A DNA stretch of 64,000 nucleotides from Venturia oleaginea (taxonomy: Eukaryota; Ascomycota; Dothideomycetes; Venturiales; Venturiaceae): assembly GCA_013176395.1 (NCBI GenBank), contig JABMLP010000015.1:744001-808000 (forward strand), given 5' to 3'. The position numbers and the translations under genes were made by a program. Positions 43,917 through 55,699 of the stretch are shown here, piece after piece. The notes under the pieces were generated by a model. The model did no database searches. It saw only the letters and a list, made by a program, of their open reading frames with translations, and was not told the DNA's origin. Position 1 is the stretch's first letter; each line of letters starts with the position of its first letter.

Positions 43917-45429
43917 GTTTGGGGGGAGGAGAGGGAGGGATGGGTGATGAATTTGGTATTATTGGGGGGGATTGGGCGGGAGGGGAGGTGCAGAGCTTCA
44001 TCGGCGTAGAGAGGTTTGGGTCGATATCTCTTAATAGCCGGCATGCCGGAAAATCTAGTATTATAGATAGGACAGGCCTTTTTTCCTTATACGATAAAAG
44101 ATCCGGTTTATCAATTTATGTTCGCCAAGAACTATACTGCTTGCTTTAAATGGTTCTATGAGATGGTAATCGATATCGATAATTTCCTAGTAGAACCGGC
44201 CGTCCATGTCTCCGGGAATCATTGTCAAGAAATAAGTTCTTAATAGATGTAGATTGATGAACAAACATCAATTAATCAATAATCTGACTCTATAACGGAA
44301 AAGAACAAATCCAAAGTCTGAAGACAATAGTAAAGATAATATAGAAATTTATCTTCGCACTACCTTCCAAACTACTTGTTAAGCAGCCAAAGACCATCAG
44401 TAGGCCGCCGCATTTCACTACGGCATGACAAGTTCATTCCTATCAGATGACTAATCCTCATTAGATCTCCCTCCCTCCTCCTACCATCTGAAACGAGGCC
44501 ATAGCCTACCTAATAAACCCAGCCCATAGACCAACAGAAACAGGCGAGCCCCTACCCAGAACACGATATGCAAAGCGTCAACATCCACGACTCCCCCATC
44601 TCAAACCCCACAAAAGCAGACCCCAATCCTAAAAACCCACATCACAGCCCAACCCAACGAACATCCCGATGAGAAATTCGCACTAGTGTGTATCTGAAGG
44701 TGGAATGGATGCGAGGTGGAGAGTTAAAGGAAAAAGCTGTGACGTTAGTACGTACAGGGCTAGTAATGGGAGTAGATTTACGCGGCGTGGGCATCGAAGA
44801 CGGAGTCAATGGTTACGTATGCGCCGCGGGATTTTGTGGGTCTTCTACTTACTTTTCTGGTCTTGTACTTGTTCTTGTCTTTGGGTTGGAGGAGAGATGT
44901 TGGTTGTGGATGGAGAATTGGCGTGTCAGGAGGCAGGAATAACCTGGTTTACTTATGTTGAGTATAAAAATCAGGGGGCACTGATTGGTCTGGCCGGTCC
45001 AGTTGGTATATTGAGAATGCGATTTGGGGGAAGTAGGTGGGTGCGAAATTGATGAGGTGGCCTGTTGATGCGCTTTGAATTCTGAATTGAGCAGTCTTCA
45101 TTGCAATCGAGAAAAAGGGTCGGATTCTTACATGGTCTCCACCCTTATCTTCGGACTTTTGATTTGTGCTCATTTATCGGAATTGGCGGAGAAGACCTTT
45201 TCCCTCTTGGATACCACGGTACCTTCGCCAACTCATGTCCCCAAGATTTCGATTATAAACTGAGTGTTGTCCAAAAGTAAATTATCCGGTTTTCCGTGGA
45301 ACGAAAAAGGTTCTATACCAAAGGCGGAATGAGAAAGTGAGATCGATTGAGAAATGTAGAATGAACCATGGACTGCGACCTAGTTGTTGCTGTTCTAACG
45401 GACATGTCAGCCCGCCTATACTATGAATA
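43917..45429. other. gene-free stretch
   Basis: Open frames near 44688-45052 show no recognised domain. Bases 45425-45429 (GAATA) are the left target duplication of the following element. Confidence 0.3.
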
Positions 45430-45558
45430 TGTCAAATGAACTCATTTCATTCACCTCATTTGTACTAGCTTGAGCACGAGCCCCTCAATCGTGTATATAT
45501 ATGGGCATGCCCACGATCATCAATTCAGACTTCAGTCTGCTTCATCTACCTTTTGACA
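45430..45558 (+). mobile_element. 129-bp TGTCAAA...TTTGACA element, copy B (target duplication GAATA)
   Basis: Inverted relative to copy A at 32606-32734, differing at two positions. Flanked by GAATA at 45425-45429 and 45559-45563. The outer flanks of the two copies are unrelated, so these are two insertions rather than a larger duplication. Confidence 0.88.
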
Positions 45559-45838
45559 GAATAAACATATCCTTGGCGATTCTCCAGCACGCCTTCGTAT
45601 ACATCGTATTAAAACACGCCATTTTACAAGCAACCGGGTTGCGCCAAACCGAATTCTCTGCCAAGCGACTATGCAGACTCTAGAAGCAGATCGTCAACAA
45701 CCCAAAAACCTCTAGCCTAATACTGCAAATCACCCACCACTCCGCGGCGCTTCTTCCAAAAAGCACTCCATCTGAAGTCGTGTGCCGTCTTCTTGTTCTT
45801 CGCTAGTAATCACTACGCTTAGATTGATGTTTTCCCCA

Positions 45839-46640
45839 TTAGATCCACTGGGCTGGGGTCCTGATTTCTTTATAGCTGCAGATGAAGCAAGCAAGAGCTC
45901 TCTTTAGATCTCCAGACTTCTTGGCGTAACTTTCCTCCAAAATGTGATGGTGGAAGGTCTGAAGGTTTGGGTCATTGGCTGGCGGTGAAAAGTAGACCGG
46001 TTCTATGTGATAGATACACCGCGGGATACCTTGCGACTCCAACTCGTCGAGCTGCACGCCTACTTCGGAGACACTCGGTTGGGCGATCTTGACGATGCCG
46101 TTGCTATGAATAGTAGCGGCTGCTTCAAGGAGATAAAACCATACAGGTTCCTCACCCATTTGGCGGCCGTAATCCCACATTTGGATGTTGTGAAACTCTA
46201 GTAACTTGAGCATACTCTAGTAACTGCGTATCAACGTGGAAAAATGGGTCGGGTAGAGGCGTTCGGTGTCGCGAATTATAAGAGCTTCAAGGCGAGGCAT
46301 ATTGATGGGTGCGAATAGGCTGCGATTGTAGCCATTCTTCTCGGTGTTCCCGGGCATGACATGGTGGATATCGAGGATGCGAACGTTCTTCAAGAGCTGG
46401 ATACCGGCGGCGATCTTGTCGGCTGGAGTCTTGTGATGATAGTAGGGTGTCTATATCGATTTGTAGGATATATTTCGCAGAATAAGTTGGTCAACTTTAG
46501 CAGCGAAGTGGGGTCGTTCCTCGAGACCAGCCATCTTGTGGACCACGTCGCTCTCACGATGTAAAGGACTGTGTCTTTCCGGACCTCACACTGGAGCTGG
46601 ATCAACTTCGGCTTTCAAGATATTAGCTCCGGATTTCACC
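45839..46640 (-). pseudogene. F-box/LRR-like fungal protein, three in-frame stops
   Basis: One minus-strand frame stays protein-like for about 800 bp: AAKVDQLILRNISYKSI, then KIAAGIQLLKNVRILDI, INMPRLEALIIRDTERLYPT, SMLKLLEFHNIQMWDYG, and an end at 45839 (RTPAQWI). The regular LxxLxI-type spacing resembles the leucine-rich part of fungal F-box proteins, but no F-box is seen. It is broken by TGA 46586-46588, TAG 46451-46453 and TAG 46217-46219, all in the same frame. Degraded coding-like sequence continues upstream to about 47460. The family assignment is tentative; the decay is seen directly. Confidence 0.5.
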
Positions 46641-48734
46641 CTATATAAGATATTGCCGAATTCTTGGTCACAAGAACAAGCAGGCTCATGTCTTGTGCTC
46701 CGATGTAGCTTTACATCATCTTACGCCATTGTGTATCGGTACAGCCGCCGTCTATAGGAGACGATCTGCATGAGCTCTGCACACGTCTTGCCTGTCGCCA
46801 ATCCGAGCCATATCCGAGTATAATGAGGACACAGCATCAGCCACTGTAATATGTTTGGCCATTCGTTCCCCCTTATGTCCACCTTAATGATCGCCTGCAT
46901 AGGTGGTCATTTGTACCGCCCTCAGTGAACTCGGAAACCATATGTGAATTTTGGAAACCCATTTCTACATAATCCTCTAGATTGTATGCTCCTACTCATT
47001 CTCCAGTTTCCGGAAGCGGTTGTCAATACCAGCAGGCACAAGATTCTCACATCCACACCACGTCTTGGCGTGTTTCTCGGGAGTTCCAAGCCGACCTTTG
47101 TACGTCATGGAATTGCGAACTGGCATCAGAGTGTCTCTTTGAACAGCTACACCACCAATTCCTAGAGATTTAGCTCTCCAACTCTTTCTACAATGTGTCC
47201 GGGGACTCCTATCAGGCTCTGAATGGTGTCCTGGCGCCTGTCGAGGACAACTCGTTTGAACATGCCGCTCCAGTACATCTATTTTGCACTGGGAAAGGTT
47301 TGAGCAGGCGGAATATTGTGCAGATGAGAGAAAGAGATGGGTGGCCACCATCGACTGACAGTCTCTCGATCCGAGCAAGTAGGAATGGCTGCGTTGCAGT
47401 CTTCGTTGTAGATCTCAGACAAATAGACCGGGCATGGCTATCGAGAAGAGTTCCGGATCAGAAAGTAATTGGGTAAGTGAAGTGGACATGCACATGAGGG
47501 TGAGAGGATGTGGGTGAAGATCTGACAATTTAGCTCGAATCCGAGATGGACCACGTGACAAGTTCTACAGGCCCTGCGTGCATGGTATCACGCTGTGAAC
47601 CTGCGCAACTCAACCTCAAAACCTCTTTCCAACCACAACAGGAGAGAAAATTCGTCGCTTCTTTGGCGCAGTCCCGAGACATCCGGCAAAACCCATGTCA
47701 GTCGTTCCAATCTCTTCAATCGCTCCATTCTCGAAGGAGAGATAGCATTCCGACGACGATTCTTGAGGACGCCAAATTCACAGGGCAGCTGATATACCCT
47801 ACGTAAGCCTCACTGCAATTGCTTCGAGAAGGAAACATTCGCCCGAGTGGCTGAGATCTATTACCCGAACCCGAACAACTACAAACAACAGAAGATTCGA
47901 AACAATTATCGATACAAACAATATCAAATCCGCGTTCAAGTTTCCGTTATTAGCTCAACTTTCAGACTTTCACCCTCTCACACGTCTTACAATAGATCAA
48001 ACCTCTTCTCTATTCTTAGCAGTCTCAAGGCCATCATTTGTGTTCTTCTTTCTTGCATCTCATCAACTTCTCGTACAGCTATTATTGCCCTCTCGTCCGC
48101 TTATACCCTCATCAATTCCCTCAACCCTAAGTCTGCGCAACAAACTCACATGCCTCACCACCGCCGCCACCCTCCCTCTTCTTCCAATCATGCCATCAGG
48201 GCACCATCTCAATGAGAAATCCTCATCAATTCATCACTTCTTGGTCTTCACAATTTCAACTCCCATGATCCTTGCCCCCGATCCATCTGATCAACTTTCC
48301 TAAAACAAGCAATGATTTGCAACACGCTGAGTCCTTCCCGCAAGCAAATCAAAACAAACCACTCTATCAAAGTATCGTGTAGCTTCGACTTGCTCGTTCG
48401 GCGCTGTCACTATGTGTTCGCTCTCTGCCGTCAATTAAAGTTTCGTTTCAAACAGAATGCTGATTCGTTGCTCGTCAATCCACTAGAGCATTGCTGATTT
48501 TTCTATTTGAATACGGACATGACCTCTTCGAAAAAGACCATTGATCTCGGAAGACTACTGCACAACTTAAGAACAACCTCGGTGCGGGCATCTTTGTACA
48601 TATTCTGTCCGCGGGCCCGGTTTAATTCCTTCTCGATTACGCCTTGCTGCATATATTTGCGCCAACACGAACACTCGAACTTTGCGATCCCAACGAGGCC
48701 TTCAGCAAAGGTGGCTGCCCAAGGGCTTGCAAAC
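46641..48734. other. decayed upstream part of the F-box-like relic, then promoter region
   Basis: Minus-strand fragments such as MFKRVVLDRRQDTIQSLIG near 47260 could be the 5' part of the pseudogene. From 47500 to 48734 no gene is called. The plus frame 48507-49034 runs into the RCR-like gene only by reading through its first intron. Confidence 0.3.
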
Positions 48735-49480
48735 ATGGCCATTCATGTCAAGCGTTGGGGAGGGTACGTTCATGATCGATCTCTTGTGGTATCATTCCCC
48801 ATTTCCAACTTTCCATGCCATCTTCAATACCCTAGCGAGAACTTACAATCCATGTCCCTTCTTTCACTGACACACTCCAACAGAGTAACCTGCTGGCGCA
48901 ACAATTGGGGCCGCGTAGAATGTCGCCGGAACGACGATGGTAACGAATCCTTCTTCCAGTCAACAGGTGTCTGGATCCTCATCGCTTTCCTGATCTTCGG
49001 TTTCCTCCTCGCTTGTGTCGGATTGCTATGGTAAGGACAACTCTCTTTCCAGTTCAACGCGCAGGGCCCCCTTGAGTCCATCCATCATGCTGAGATTGAC
49101 CATTCCGAAACATTGCAGCGAGAAGACAAGGTTCAATCTCGGCCCACCATCGTTTGAAAATATTCCGACTTTCAATCATCTGCACGTTTCCATCACTAAC
49201 ATCACCCAGGTGCTTCTTGGCCCGCCGCCGCAAATCTCGTTCCCGCTCCCGCTCCAGGGACCACACGGTGACCAATCACGTCCGCACCAATAACGGCGAT
49301 ACGTGGTACCGTCGTCGCAACGATAGCTATACTGGTGATAGAAGGGGTGATGTCGATCATGGTCCTCCACCCGAGGGATATTACGCCAGGGGCGAGACGG
49401 CTTATCAAAAGGGGGGCAGGGCAAGGACGAGAAGTCGCAGTTTGGAGAGGAGGAAGAGTGGGGATGAGAAGAAGAGGTAG
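48735..49480 (+). CDS. RCR-like single-pass membrane protein
   Basis: Exons 48735-48763, 48884-49030 and 49210-49480, all GT-AG, total 148 residues. After a short N-terminus comes VTCWRNNWGRVECRRND, the Cys/Trp pattern preceding the membrane helix in fungal RCR (resistance to Congo red) proteins. The helix is GVWILIAFLIFGFLLACVGLLW, followed by a basic anchor (ARRRKSRSRSRSRD) and a hydrophilic tail with RS repeats (RARTRSRSLERRKS). RCR proteins act in chitin/cell-wall and endosomal sorting in yeast; the role here is inferred. The start is the first Met giving a family-like N-terminus, and an upstream Met cannot be excluded. Confidence 0.65.
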
Positions 49481-51616
49481 ATAATTAGAGGGGGTTTAAA
49501 GGCGGAGTGTCTGTCCCGAGGTAGTTGGGGGAAAGGCGGTGTTGGTGATATGAACGGAGAGAAAGCCATGCTGTCGATATGGTCTCTTCTTTGGCGTTTA
49601 TGTTTATGGTGTATGGTGTCTACAATGGATTGGCGTTTTGCGTTTGGAGGGCTGTGCGCGTTTGGAGGGTTGGGAATAGATACACCTTCATTATATCCAA
49701 CTTACTCATCAATTCAGCAACGTACTCGCAACCTCTATTATGTCCTTGCGTCTCACTACTTTCCCTTGCAAAAATGTAGAAATTGGTTTCTTACAACGCG
49801 TGCTTTAATTTCTAGATCGGAGTTGATGAGATCCTGGACCTGTTCTATTCCTCGAGATAGGTCCAGACACCGAGCTGGAAGATTATTTTCCCACAATTAC
49901 TGAAAATTTATGATAGGTTCCTTGGCTCCTTAACGATAGAGACTCCTTCCTCTGATACATGTTTCCGGGCACCTTTTTCTTTGCAACCCATTCCAGTCTT
50001 CTACTCATCTGTAGATACAGTCGTATTTATAGTCTTGGGAAACAAGGGTAGGATATCGCAGGCGCCCTGACAGGGTATTACAGATGTATTGGATATTCCT
50101 TTTTCAAATTGCCAGAAGTATGCTTGTATCGACTCGAGTTGAAGGAATTTTAAGCCAATGGCTTGTTCAAGATAGATGATCGGTTTAGGGTTGGGAAGGC
50201 ATTGGTTTGACAGTCTCGCGATTCATGTGTGGTATCAGTTCTGTGTACCCATCGCCTTCGCCACATCCGTCCAGTATCAAGTGAATAGTAAGAGATAGCT
50301 GCTCGCTTGTCAAGTAAGACGCTGGATTAGAGGTAAGTCTGAAGATGGTTAGGGAGGATGAGTGACTGATGAGGTGCAGAAATTGGGGGTCTTAAGCCAG
50401 CGACAGGGGCTCCGACCCTCTACGCCAGACGTCAGTCAACAACCTAACCTCACTCTATCACCGAACCGCCCAGCAACCACGCTCATCAACTCGTCCTTCG
50501 CGAGTCAAAAGACACAAAATGGTCATCGCAACTCCTTGTCCCTCTTCTGCCTACGCCGACGGCATAAAGATCTAGAAACAGATTACATTCGAAAATCCAT
50601 CCATCCAGGGATTGAACATAGTTGCCATTGCGAGGAAAGTTATTGACATGGACCAAAACTTGTGAGAATGCCATGGAAGTCGATACGATTGACGTCTCCC
50701 GATCGAAGAAAGAGCTTGCACTTATTTCCGCCGTCGTAAAGTACTAAGTGTAATATCGTGGGAAGGTGGCACGGTCAGCGCAAATCGTGAAGAGACGGGA
50801 TCTCAACATACGACCGCTGTATGCTTCTGATACAAAGGATTCAGTTGCAGTTGTATCTGAGAGTACGGCGCATGCCTCACAAAAGGAAGAAGAGTGGAGA
50901 GACCTCATCGGTTACACCATCAATACCCCACTCTACTACCTAATTACAGATTCAGACTCACAGTTATTATCCATAAGGTGCTTTGCTTGCCCAAAATCAC
51001 CCCGGAGAGCGAAACCCCAGCACACAACAAGTTGGAGTTCTCCGTTGACCTTTCATCCAGACTTCGATCCCTTCCTCCTCTTACAACACGGTTCCGCTTC
51101 GAAGGGATGGTGTTTATTACTTTACTTCTAGCAGAACCGCAGGACTGGAGACGAAAGCCTTGAACGCATCATTCTCGTACAAATGGGCTCGAGACTGGTT
51201 GGTTGCGAGGAAGTTGGGAATACATCAATCGTCTCTCGCATTCAAAGTTTACTTGTTAATTATATGGATTGTAGCAGCCAAAGACGCTGAGATCGCGGCA
51301 TTGAAGGCTAACATTGAGGTTTTGGAGAAGAGGCTCCTTGTTTTGTCACTCGGCTGTTAGTATACTTCCTTGAATGTCGCATTACTCACTGATTCTAATG
51401 CTTGTAGAGAAAACGGCTCGTATTCTGGGATCCCTGGATGTATTATTTTGAAATACGCATGCGCATGCGAACATGGGATAGGTATCTGGAAATTCTCGAA
51501 CTTTCATCAAAAAAGGCGTCAAGTTGGTGATTTTGTAGTACCATTAGACGAGAAATCATTAACTGCCATCTCCATATTGTGCTAGACCATACATTTATTT
51601 TCTAGCATTTAATCAA
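49481..51616. other. gene-free stretch
   Basis: Only short frames, none with a recognised domain. A coiled-coil-like fragment (KDAEIAALKANIEVLEKRLL) near 51280-51340 may be a relic. No repeat was recognised. Confidence 0.35.
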
Positions 51617-54358
51617 TCAATCATCCTCAATACTCTCAACAACCTCCTCACTCCCCCCAGCCATCTCCATAATCTTCCTCTTCTTCTCCCCAAGCCTAGC
51701 CAACTTCTTCTGTCTCGCCGCTTCCCGTGCACGTTTGACAATAGCATCGGGTGAAAGTGGCTCACCATCACTGTCAAGCTCATCATCCCCATTCAAAGCA
51801 CCAGCAAGCTTTCTCTGCCTTTCCTCTTCAGCCGCCTCAGCCCTCGCCTCCTCAATTTCCTTCTCCTTCTCCAATCTATCCCTCTCCATTTCTTCTCGAA
51901 TCTTCTTCGGATCAACGAAAGCAGATTCGGAAAGACCGGCTCCTTCGCAGTAGACTTTGAGATCCCATCCGCTCCCCTCAATCCCGTTGCGTCTCCCGCT
52001 ATTATGACCAGTCAAGGCATCCCTGATACGCTCCGGATCAGCCCTTTCTTCGCGAACGAATTTGGCTTTGATTTGCCTCCTCGTCATGCCCGGAAACATG
52101 GTAGATATAATCATGAAATCCGTTCCAAAATTCGTGAGAGCATCGTAGAATTTCTCAGTTTGCTCAAAAGTCCATCGTTCGTTATGAGGGATTCTTTCAT
52201 CTTCTTCCTTGCGACGCCAGAGACCGTAGGTTTGGACGGTGAATTTCTTGGTCAAATCGTCCTCTTCGACTTCTTCAAGTAGTTCCAATTCGTCTTCGTT
52301 GATACGGTGGCGGTCGACCATTTGAGATTGTTCATCTATTCCATGCTCACCGTTGGCCATGAGTGTGATTTGAAGACCTGGACGCTTATTTTTGTTACGA
52401 GCGACTCTACGAGCGAGTATTTCGTCTTCGTCCATGCCCTCTTCTTCAGGATCGTAGTCATCGTCTTGATTACGTTTGCCCCGAGCCATCCGTGCCATTC
52501 TTTCATCTTCAGCTTTCCGTTTTGCCTTGACTTCCACCCAATCAATCAGTCGCATAGCCTTCTCCCTTTCGGATTTGAAGCCAACGCGGTTTTCAGTATC
52601 GCGACCCGCAAGGTCGAACATGTTTGTTTGCGACTCGACAATAAACACGGCTTCATTCTCTTCTGGTGTTTCAGCTCGTTTCTGGCGTTTCTGACTCCGT
52701 ACGACGGTGGGCCCTTCCGCCGTTTCTGTAGCGGCGACGCTGGCTCGGCCATCAGCAGCTGTATCTTCGCGGTCGGGAGTACCAGGAGTGACGAGGAAGG
52801 TCGGCCCAGTCTTGGCTCGAGAAGAACTGCCAGCTCGTCCTTCGATGCTTTGGGCTACAGCTTTGTCGATGGCTGCGGCGTTGGCACGTCCAGCTGCCTT
52901 GGAAATAGCAGCAGTCTTTGCCAGTTGCTTGGCTTTACGCTTTTGGGCATTGGCTAAGCGTTTTTGCGCTGCTTCAGAAAGGGGCTGTGGGTTGTTCTGA
53001 TCCTCACTTGCGGGTTCAGTCGCTGGAGTTGCCGAGCTAGCAATTTCCCCATTTGGTTCAGCGTCCGGTGCCCAAGCCGGGTCTGTCGACGTCACGGTCT
53101 GTGAAGCCTTAGATGCTCTCTTCACGCCTCTGTCTTTCCTAACCTTCCGGGTCTTGGGGGCAGCAGGATCAGCAGGCGTAGTGGGGGTGAGAGTAACAAC
53201 GGAGAGCTGATTGAGTTCATCAACATTCTCGGCTGTATGTGGCGTCTCTACCTGCATACGGTCGGCCGGCTTGCGAGACTTCCTTTTTCCTTTCCCAGTA
53301 GTAACATCGGTTGGTGTCGATACCTGCCATTGATCTTTCCTTACCCCTTTGACTCTTGGGTTTGGAGAGGATGAGCTCGCAATAGCGGTGGCGGCTTGGA
53401 CAGGCTGTCTGTCTTGGACAAGGTGATTAATGTCTGAAGACTGAGCGAGTCTACTGGATCCAGCCGTTGGAGTATCGTAGGAGACGAGCTGTTCGGCATT
53501 GGGAGAGTCTGACTGGCGAGGCCGGAAGTTTTTATGGATGACTGGGGGGCCGTCCGGCAAGTCAACAATGGTGGGCTTGGAAAATAAAACTCGTGTTGCA
53601 GCTCGTGAAGCAGGTTTCTCCGATCGAGGGACGTTCTCGACTTCAGGGTTCTGCCGATTTTCGGAAACTGGAGGCTTTGAAATTGGAGGCGCGATAGGTT
53701 CAGACAAGGGGACAGCAACTGGTTCTCTCCCAGCCTCTGGTAAGGGTGAAGGATGTATCACAGTCGCAGGGGAGCGCGGAGAATTTCTGGCGACTTTGTT
53801 TGTCGTGCCAGACGCGTGAACTGTACCAACCACTTCTTCCACCCTACGACGTTTGGCAGCTCTTGACCTATTTTCAGCACTTGATGGCGAGGCACTGCGA
53901 AGACTAGTAGTAGAAGGCGCGGTAGCGTTTGGATTTGTCGTCGGTGCTACCGCTCGTGGTACTTTTGTTGCGACGGCAGGGATCGGTTCTTTGGGTACAT
54001 TGATTTCATGTGATGTCTGTGACCCAGACTTGTCAACTGGAAAGGCTTGAATACTCGGGGCTGATATAGGCAGAGAGTCAGGCGGTTTAGGTGGATGCGG
54101 GCTGGATGTTAACACAGGAGCAGAAGGAGTAGGCGGTTTCTCGATTTGAGTGGCATTTGGTGTAAGTAGTTGTGCCGGGGCATTCCCGTCTGGAATGGCG
54201 GCCTCACTTGACTGAGGAGTCTCTTGGGGTTTCTCGACTGCAGGCTGAACCGACGGCTGTGGTGCGGCTGGGGTTGCTGCTGGAGGGCCTCCTGCTCTCC
54301 TCCTCGGCGCGCCTTTTGGCACAACCTTTTTGCCGGATTTATTGATGAAAGAGGACAT
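51617..54358 (-). CDS. bdp1: TFIIIB component B'' (Bdp1)
   Basis: Pol III initiation factor subunit that, with TBP and Brf1, forms TFIIIB at tRNA and 5S genes. Single exon, 913 residues. The N-terminal half is low-complexity (Pro/Ala/Ser/Thr) with a MSSFINKSGKKVVPKGAPRR start conserved in fungal Bdp1. The core domain contains an acidic stretch (EDELELLEEVEEDD), then FTVQTYGLWRRKEEDERIPH and the SANT domain, about residues 724-775 (ERWTFEQTEKFYDALTNFGT, MTRRQIKAKF). A charged coiled tail follows. Divergent from the Kin17 gene, 345 bp between start codons. Confidence 0.93.
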   Translation of the reverse strand: MSSFINKSGKKVVPKGAPRRRAGGPPAATPAAPQPSVQPAVEKPQETPQSSEAAIPDGNAPAQLLTPNATQIEKPPTPSAPVLTSSPHPPKPPDSLPISAPSIQAFPVDKSGSQTSHEINVPKEPIPAVATKVPRAVAPTTNPNATAPSTTSLRSASPSSAENRSRAAKRRRVEEVVGTVHASGTTNKVARNSPRSPATVIHPSPLPEAGREPVAVPLSEPIAPPISKPPVSENRQNPEVENVPRSEKPASRAATRVLFSKPTIVDLPDGPPVIHKNFRPRQSDSPNAEQLVSYDTPTAGSSRLAQSSDINHLVQDRQPVQAATAIASSSSPNPRVKGVRKDQWQVSTPTDVTTGKGKRKSRKPADRMQVETPHTAENVDELNQLSVVTLTPTTPADPAAPKTRKVRKDRGVKRASKASQTVTSTDPAWAPDAEPNGEIASSATPATEPASEDQNNPQPLSEAAQKRLANAQKRKAKQLAKTAAISKAAGRANAAAIDKAVAQSIEGRAGSSSRAKTGPTFLVTPGTPDREDTAADGRASVAATETAEGPTVVRSQKRQKRAETPEENEAVFIVESQTNMFDLAGRDTENRVGFKSEREKAMRLIDWVEVKAKRKAEDERMARMARGKRNQDDDYDPEEEGMDEDEILARRVARNKNKRPGLQITLMANGEHGIDEQSQMVDRHRINEDELELLEEVEEDDLTKKFTVQTYGLWRRKEEDERIPHNERWTFEQTEKFYDALTNFGTDFMIISTMFPGMTRRQIKAKFVREERADPERIRDALTGHNSGRRNGIEGSGWDLKVYCEGAGLSESAFVDPKKIREEMERDRLEKEKEIEEARAEAAEEERQRKLAGALNGDDELDSDGEPLSPDAIVKRAREAARQKKLARLGEKKRKIMEMAGGSEEVVESIEDD

Positions 54359-54703
54359 TGGTGTATTTCGTTGGATGTTTTCACAATGCGGTGATAACGA
54401 TTTGACTCAAAGAAATTGGTTTGGGCTCAGCAGTCGAATACATTTTGGCAGTTTTTCCAAGAATTGTTCCAAGGTTGATGAGTAGTGGTTCAAACCAACC
54501 TTTAGGTGGAAGATGGGTAGCGACTAGCTTCGCAGCACAGCCACTCACTTTTTGCTACACGCCACAGAGATCACTCCCTCGCAGACACTCCCTCACAGAT
54601 CACTCCCTCACAGATCACTCCCTCAGACCACTTCCTCACAGATAAGGGCATACTCCATCGACATCCCACAGCTACAACTCCCACCACCACCACCACCACC
54701 AAG
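54359..54703. promoter_or_regulatory. bidirectional promoter between bdp1 (-) and kin17 (+), with minisatellite
   Basis: A 345-bp spacer separates two divergent start codons. It contains four to five imperfect tandem copies of an ATCACTCCCTCACAG-type 15-mer (54567-54645) and a (CCA)n run just before the kin17 ATG. These sit in the kin17 5' UTR/promoter; a regulatory role is not shown. Confidence 0.55.
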
Positions 54704-55699
54704 ATGCCAAAAGCCGAAGTAGGCAGCACGAAATGGCTCGGCAACAAGATGAAGGCGAAAGGCCTGCAACGTCTGCGTTGGTATTGCACGCCCTGCGAAA
54801 AGCAATGTCGCGACGAGAACGGTTTCAAACAGCACACCATGTCCGAAGGTCACGTCCGAAATATGGCTCTTGTTGGCGAGAACTCAAAATCCTTCATCCG
54901 CGACTACTCGAATCAATTCAAGCGCGATTTTCTATACCTGTTACGGACGGCCCATGGCGAAAAGAAGATACATGCAAATCACTTCTACCAGGAATACATC
55001 GCCAACAAGGAGCACATACACATGAATGCGACGCAATGGCCGAGTTTGACCGAATTCATCAAAGCCGTTGGACGGGAGGGCATTGTCAGGGTTTATGAGG
55101 AGGAGAAGGGCTTGTTCATTGCTTGGGTGGACGATAGTCCTGAAGCATTACGAAGACGAGACGCTGTCAAAAAGAAGGAGCGGCAGGATAAGGGCGACGA
55201 GGAGAGGGAATTGAAGATGCTGAAGGATCAGATTGAGAGGGCGAAAGAGAAGGCCAGGTCGAAAGAGTTGGACGAGGCACAAAACAAGCCTGAGAGCTCA
55301 GAAACCGAACCGGCGCCGCCAAAACCCATTGAGAAGATCTCCCTGAAGCTTTCTGCTGCTGAACCAGCTGCCTCTCCAGCGCCAATTCCAGCGCCGCAGA
55401 GTACAGTCGCAACTCCAGCAACCGATACGCTTGCCACCGAGTCACCCTCAACAAGTGCATCTGCTCCAAAACCCGCACCCATGAAAATGTCCCTCTCAAA
55501 TCCCCTCGCCAAACCGAAGAATCCTCTTGCCGCAGGAAAGAAATCCAATCCCTCGGCCAACAAGAAATCTGCATTCGTTCCCGAGCCAGCAAAGAAGATG
55601 AGCGAGGCAGAGCGGATTATGCGGGAAGAGATGGAACGGAAGAATAGGCGAGGCCCTCCAGGTGGTGACAGGGACGGCAAGAGGCGAAAATTTGCTTGA
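54704..55699 (+). CDS. kin17: Kin17 family DNA/RNA-binding protein (Rts2-like)
   Basis: Nuclear protein linked to DNA replication/repair and pre-mRNA metabolism. Single exon, 331 residues. It begins MPKAEVGSTKWLGNKMKAKG, the invariant family start. Next is a C2H2 finger (CTPCEKQC ... HTMSEGH) and the Kin17 winged-helix domain (FKRDFLYLLRTAHGEKKIHA, HMNATQWPSLTEFIKAVGRE, EEEKGLFIAWVD). A charged coiled segment and a Pro/Ala-rich linker lead to the basic C-terminus (KKMSEAERIMREEMERKNRR). The C-terminal KOW/SH3 pair of animal Kin17 is absent, as is usual for shorter fungal forms. Confidence 0.93.
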   Translation: MPKAEVGSTKWLGNKMKAKGLQRLRWYCTPCEKQCRDENGFKQHTMSEGHVRNMALVGENSKSFIRDYSNQFKRDFLYLLRTAHGEKKIHANHFYQEYIANKEHIHMNATQWPSLTEFIKAVGREGIVRVYEEEKGLFIAWVDDSPEALRRRDAVKKKERQDKGDEERELKMLKDQIERAKEKARSKELDEAQNKPESSETEPAPPKPIEKISLKLSAAEPAASPAPIPAPQSTVATPATDTLATESPSTSASAPKPAPMKMSLSNPLAKPKNPLAAGKKSNPSANKKSAFVPEPAKKMSEAERIMREEMERKNRRGPPGGDRDGKRRKFA

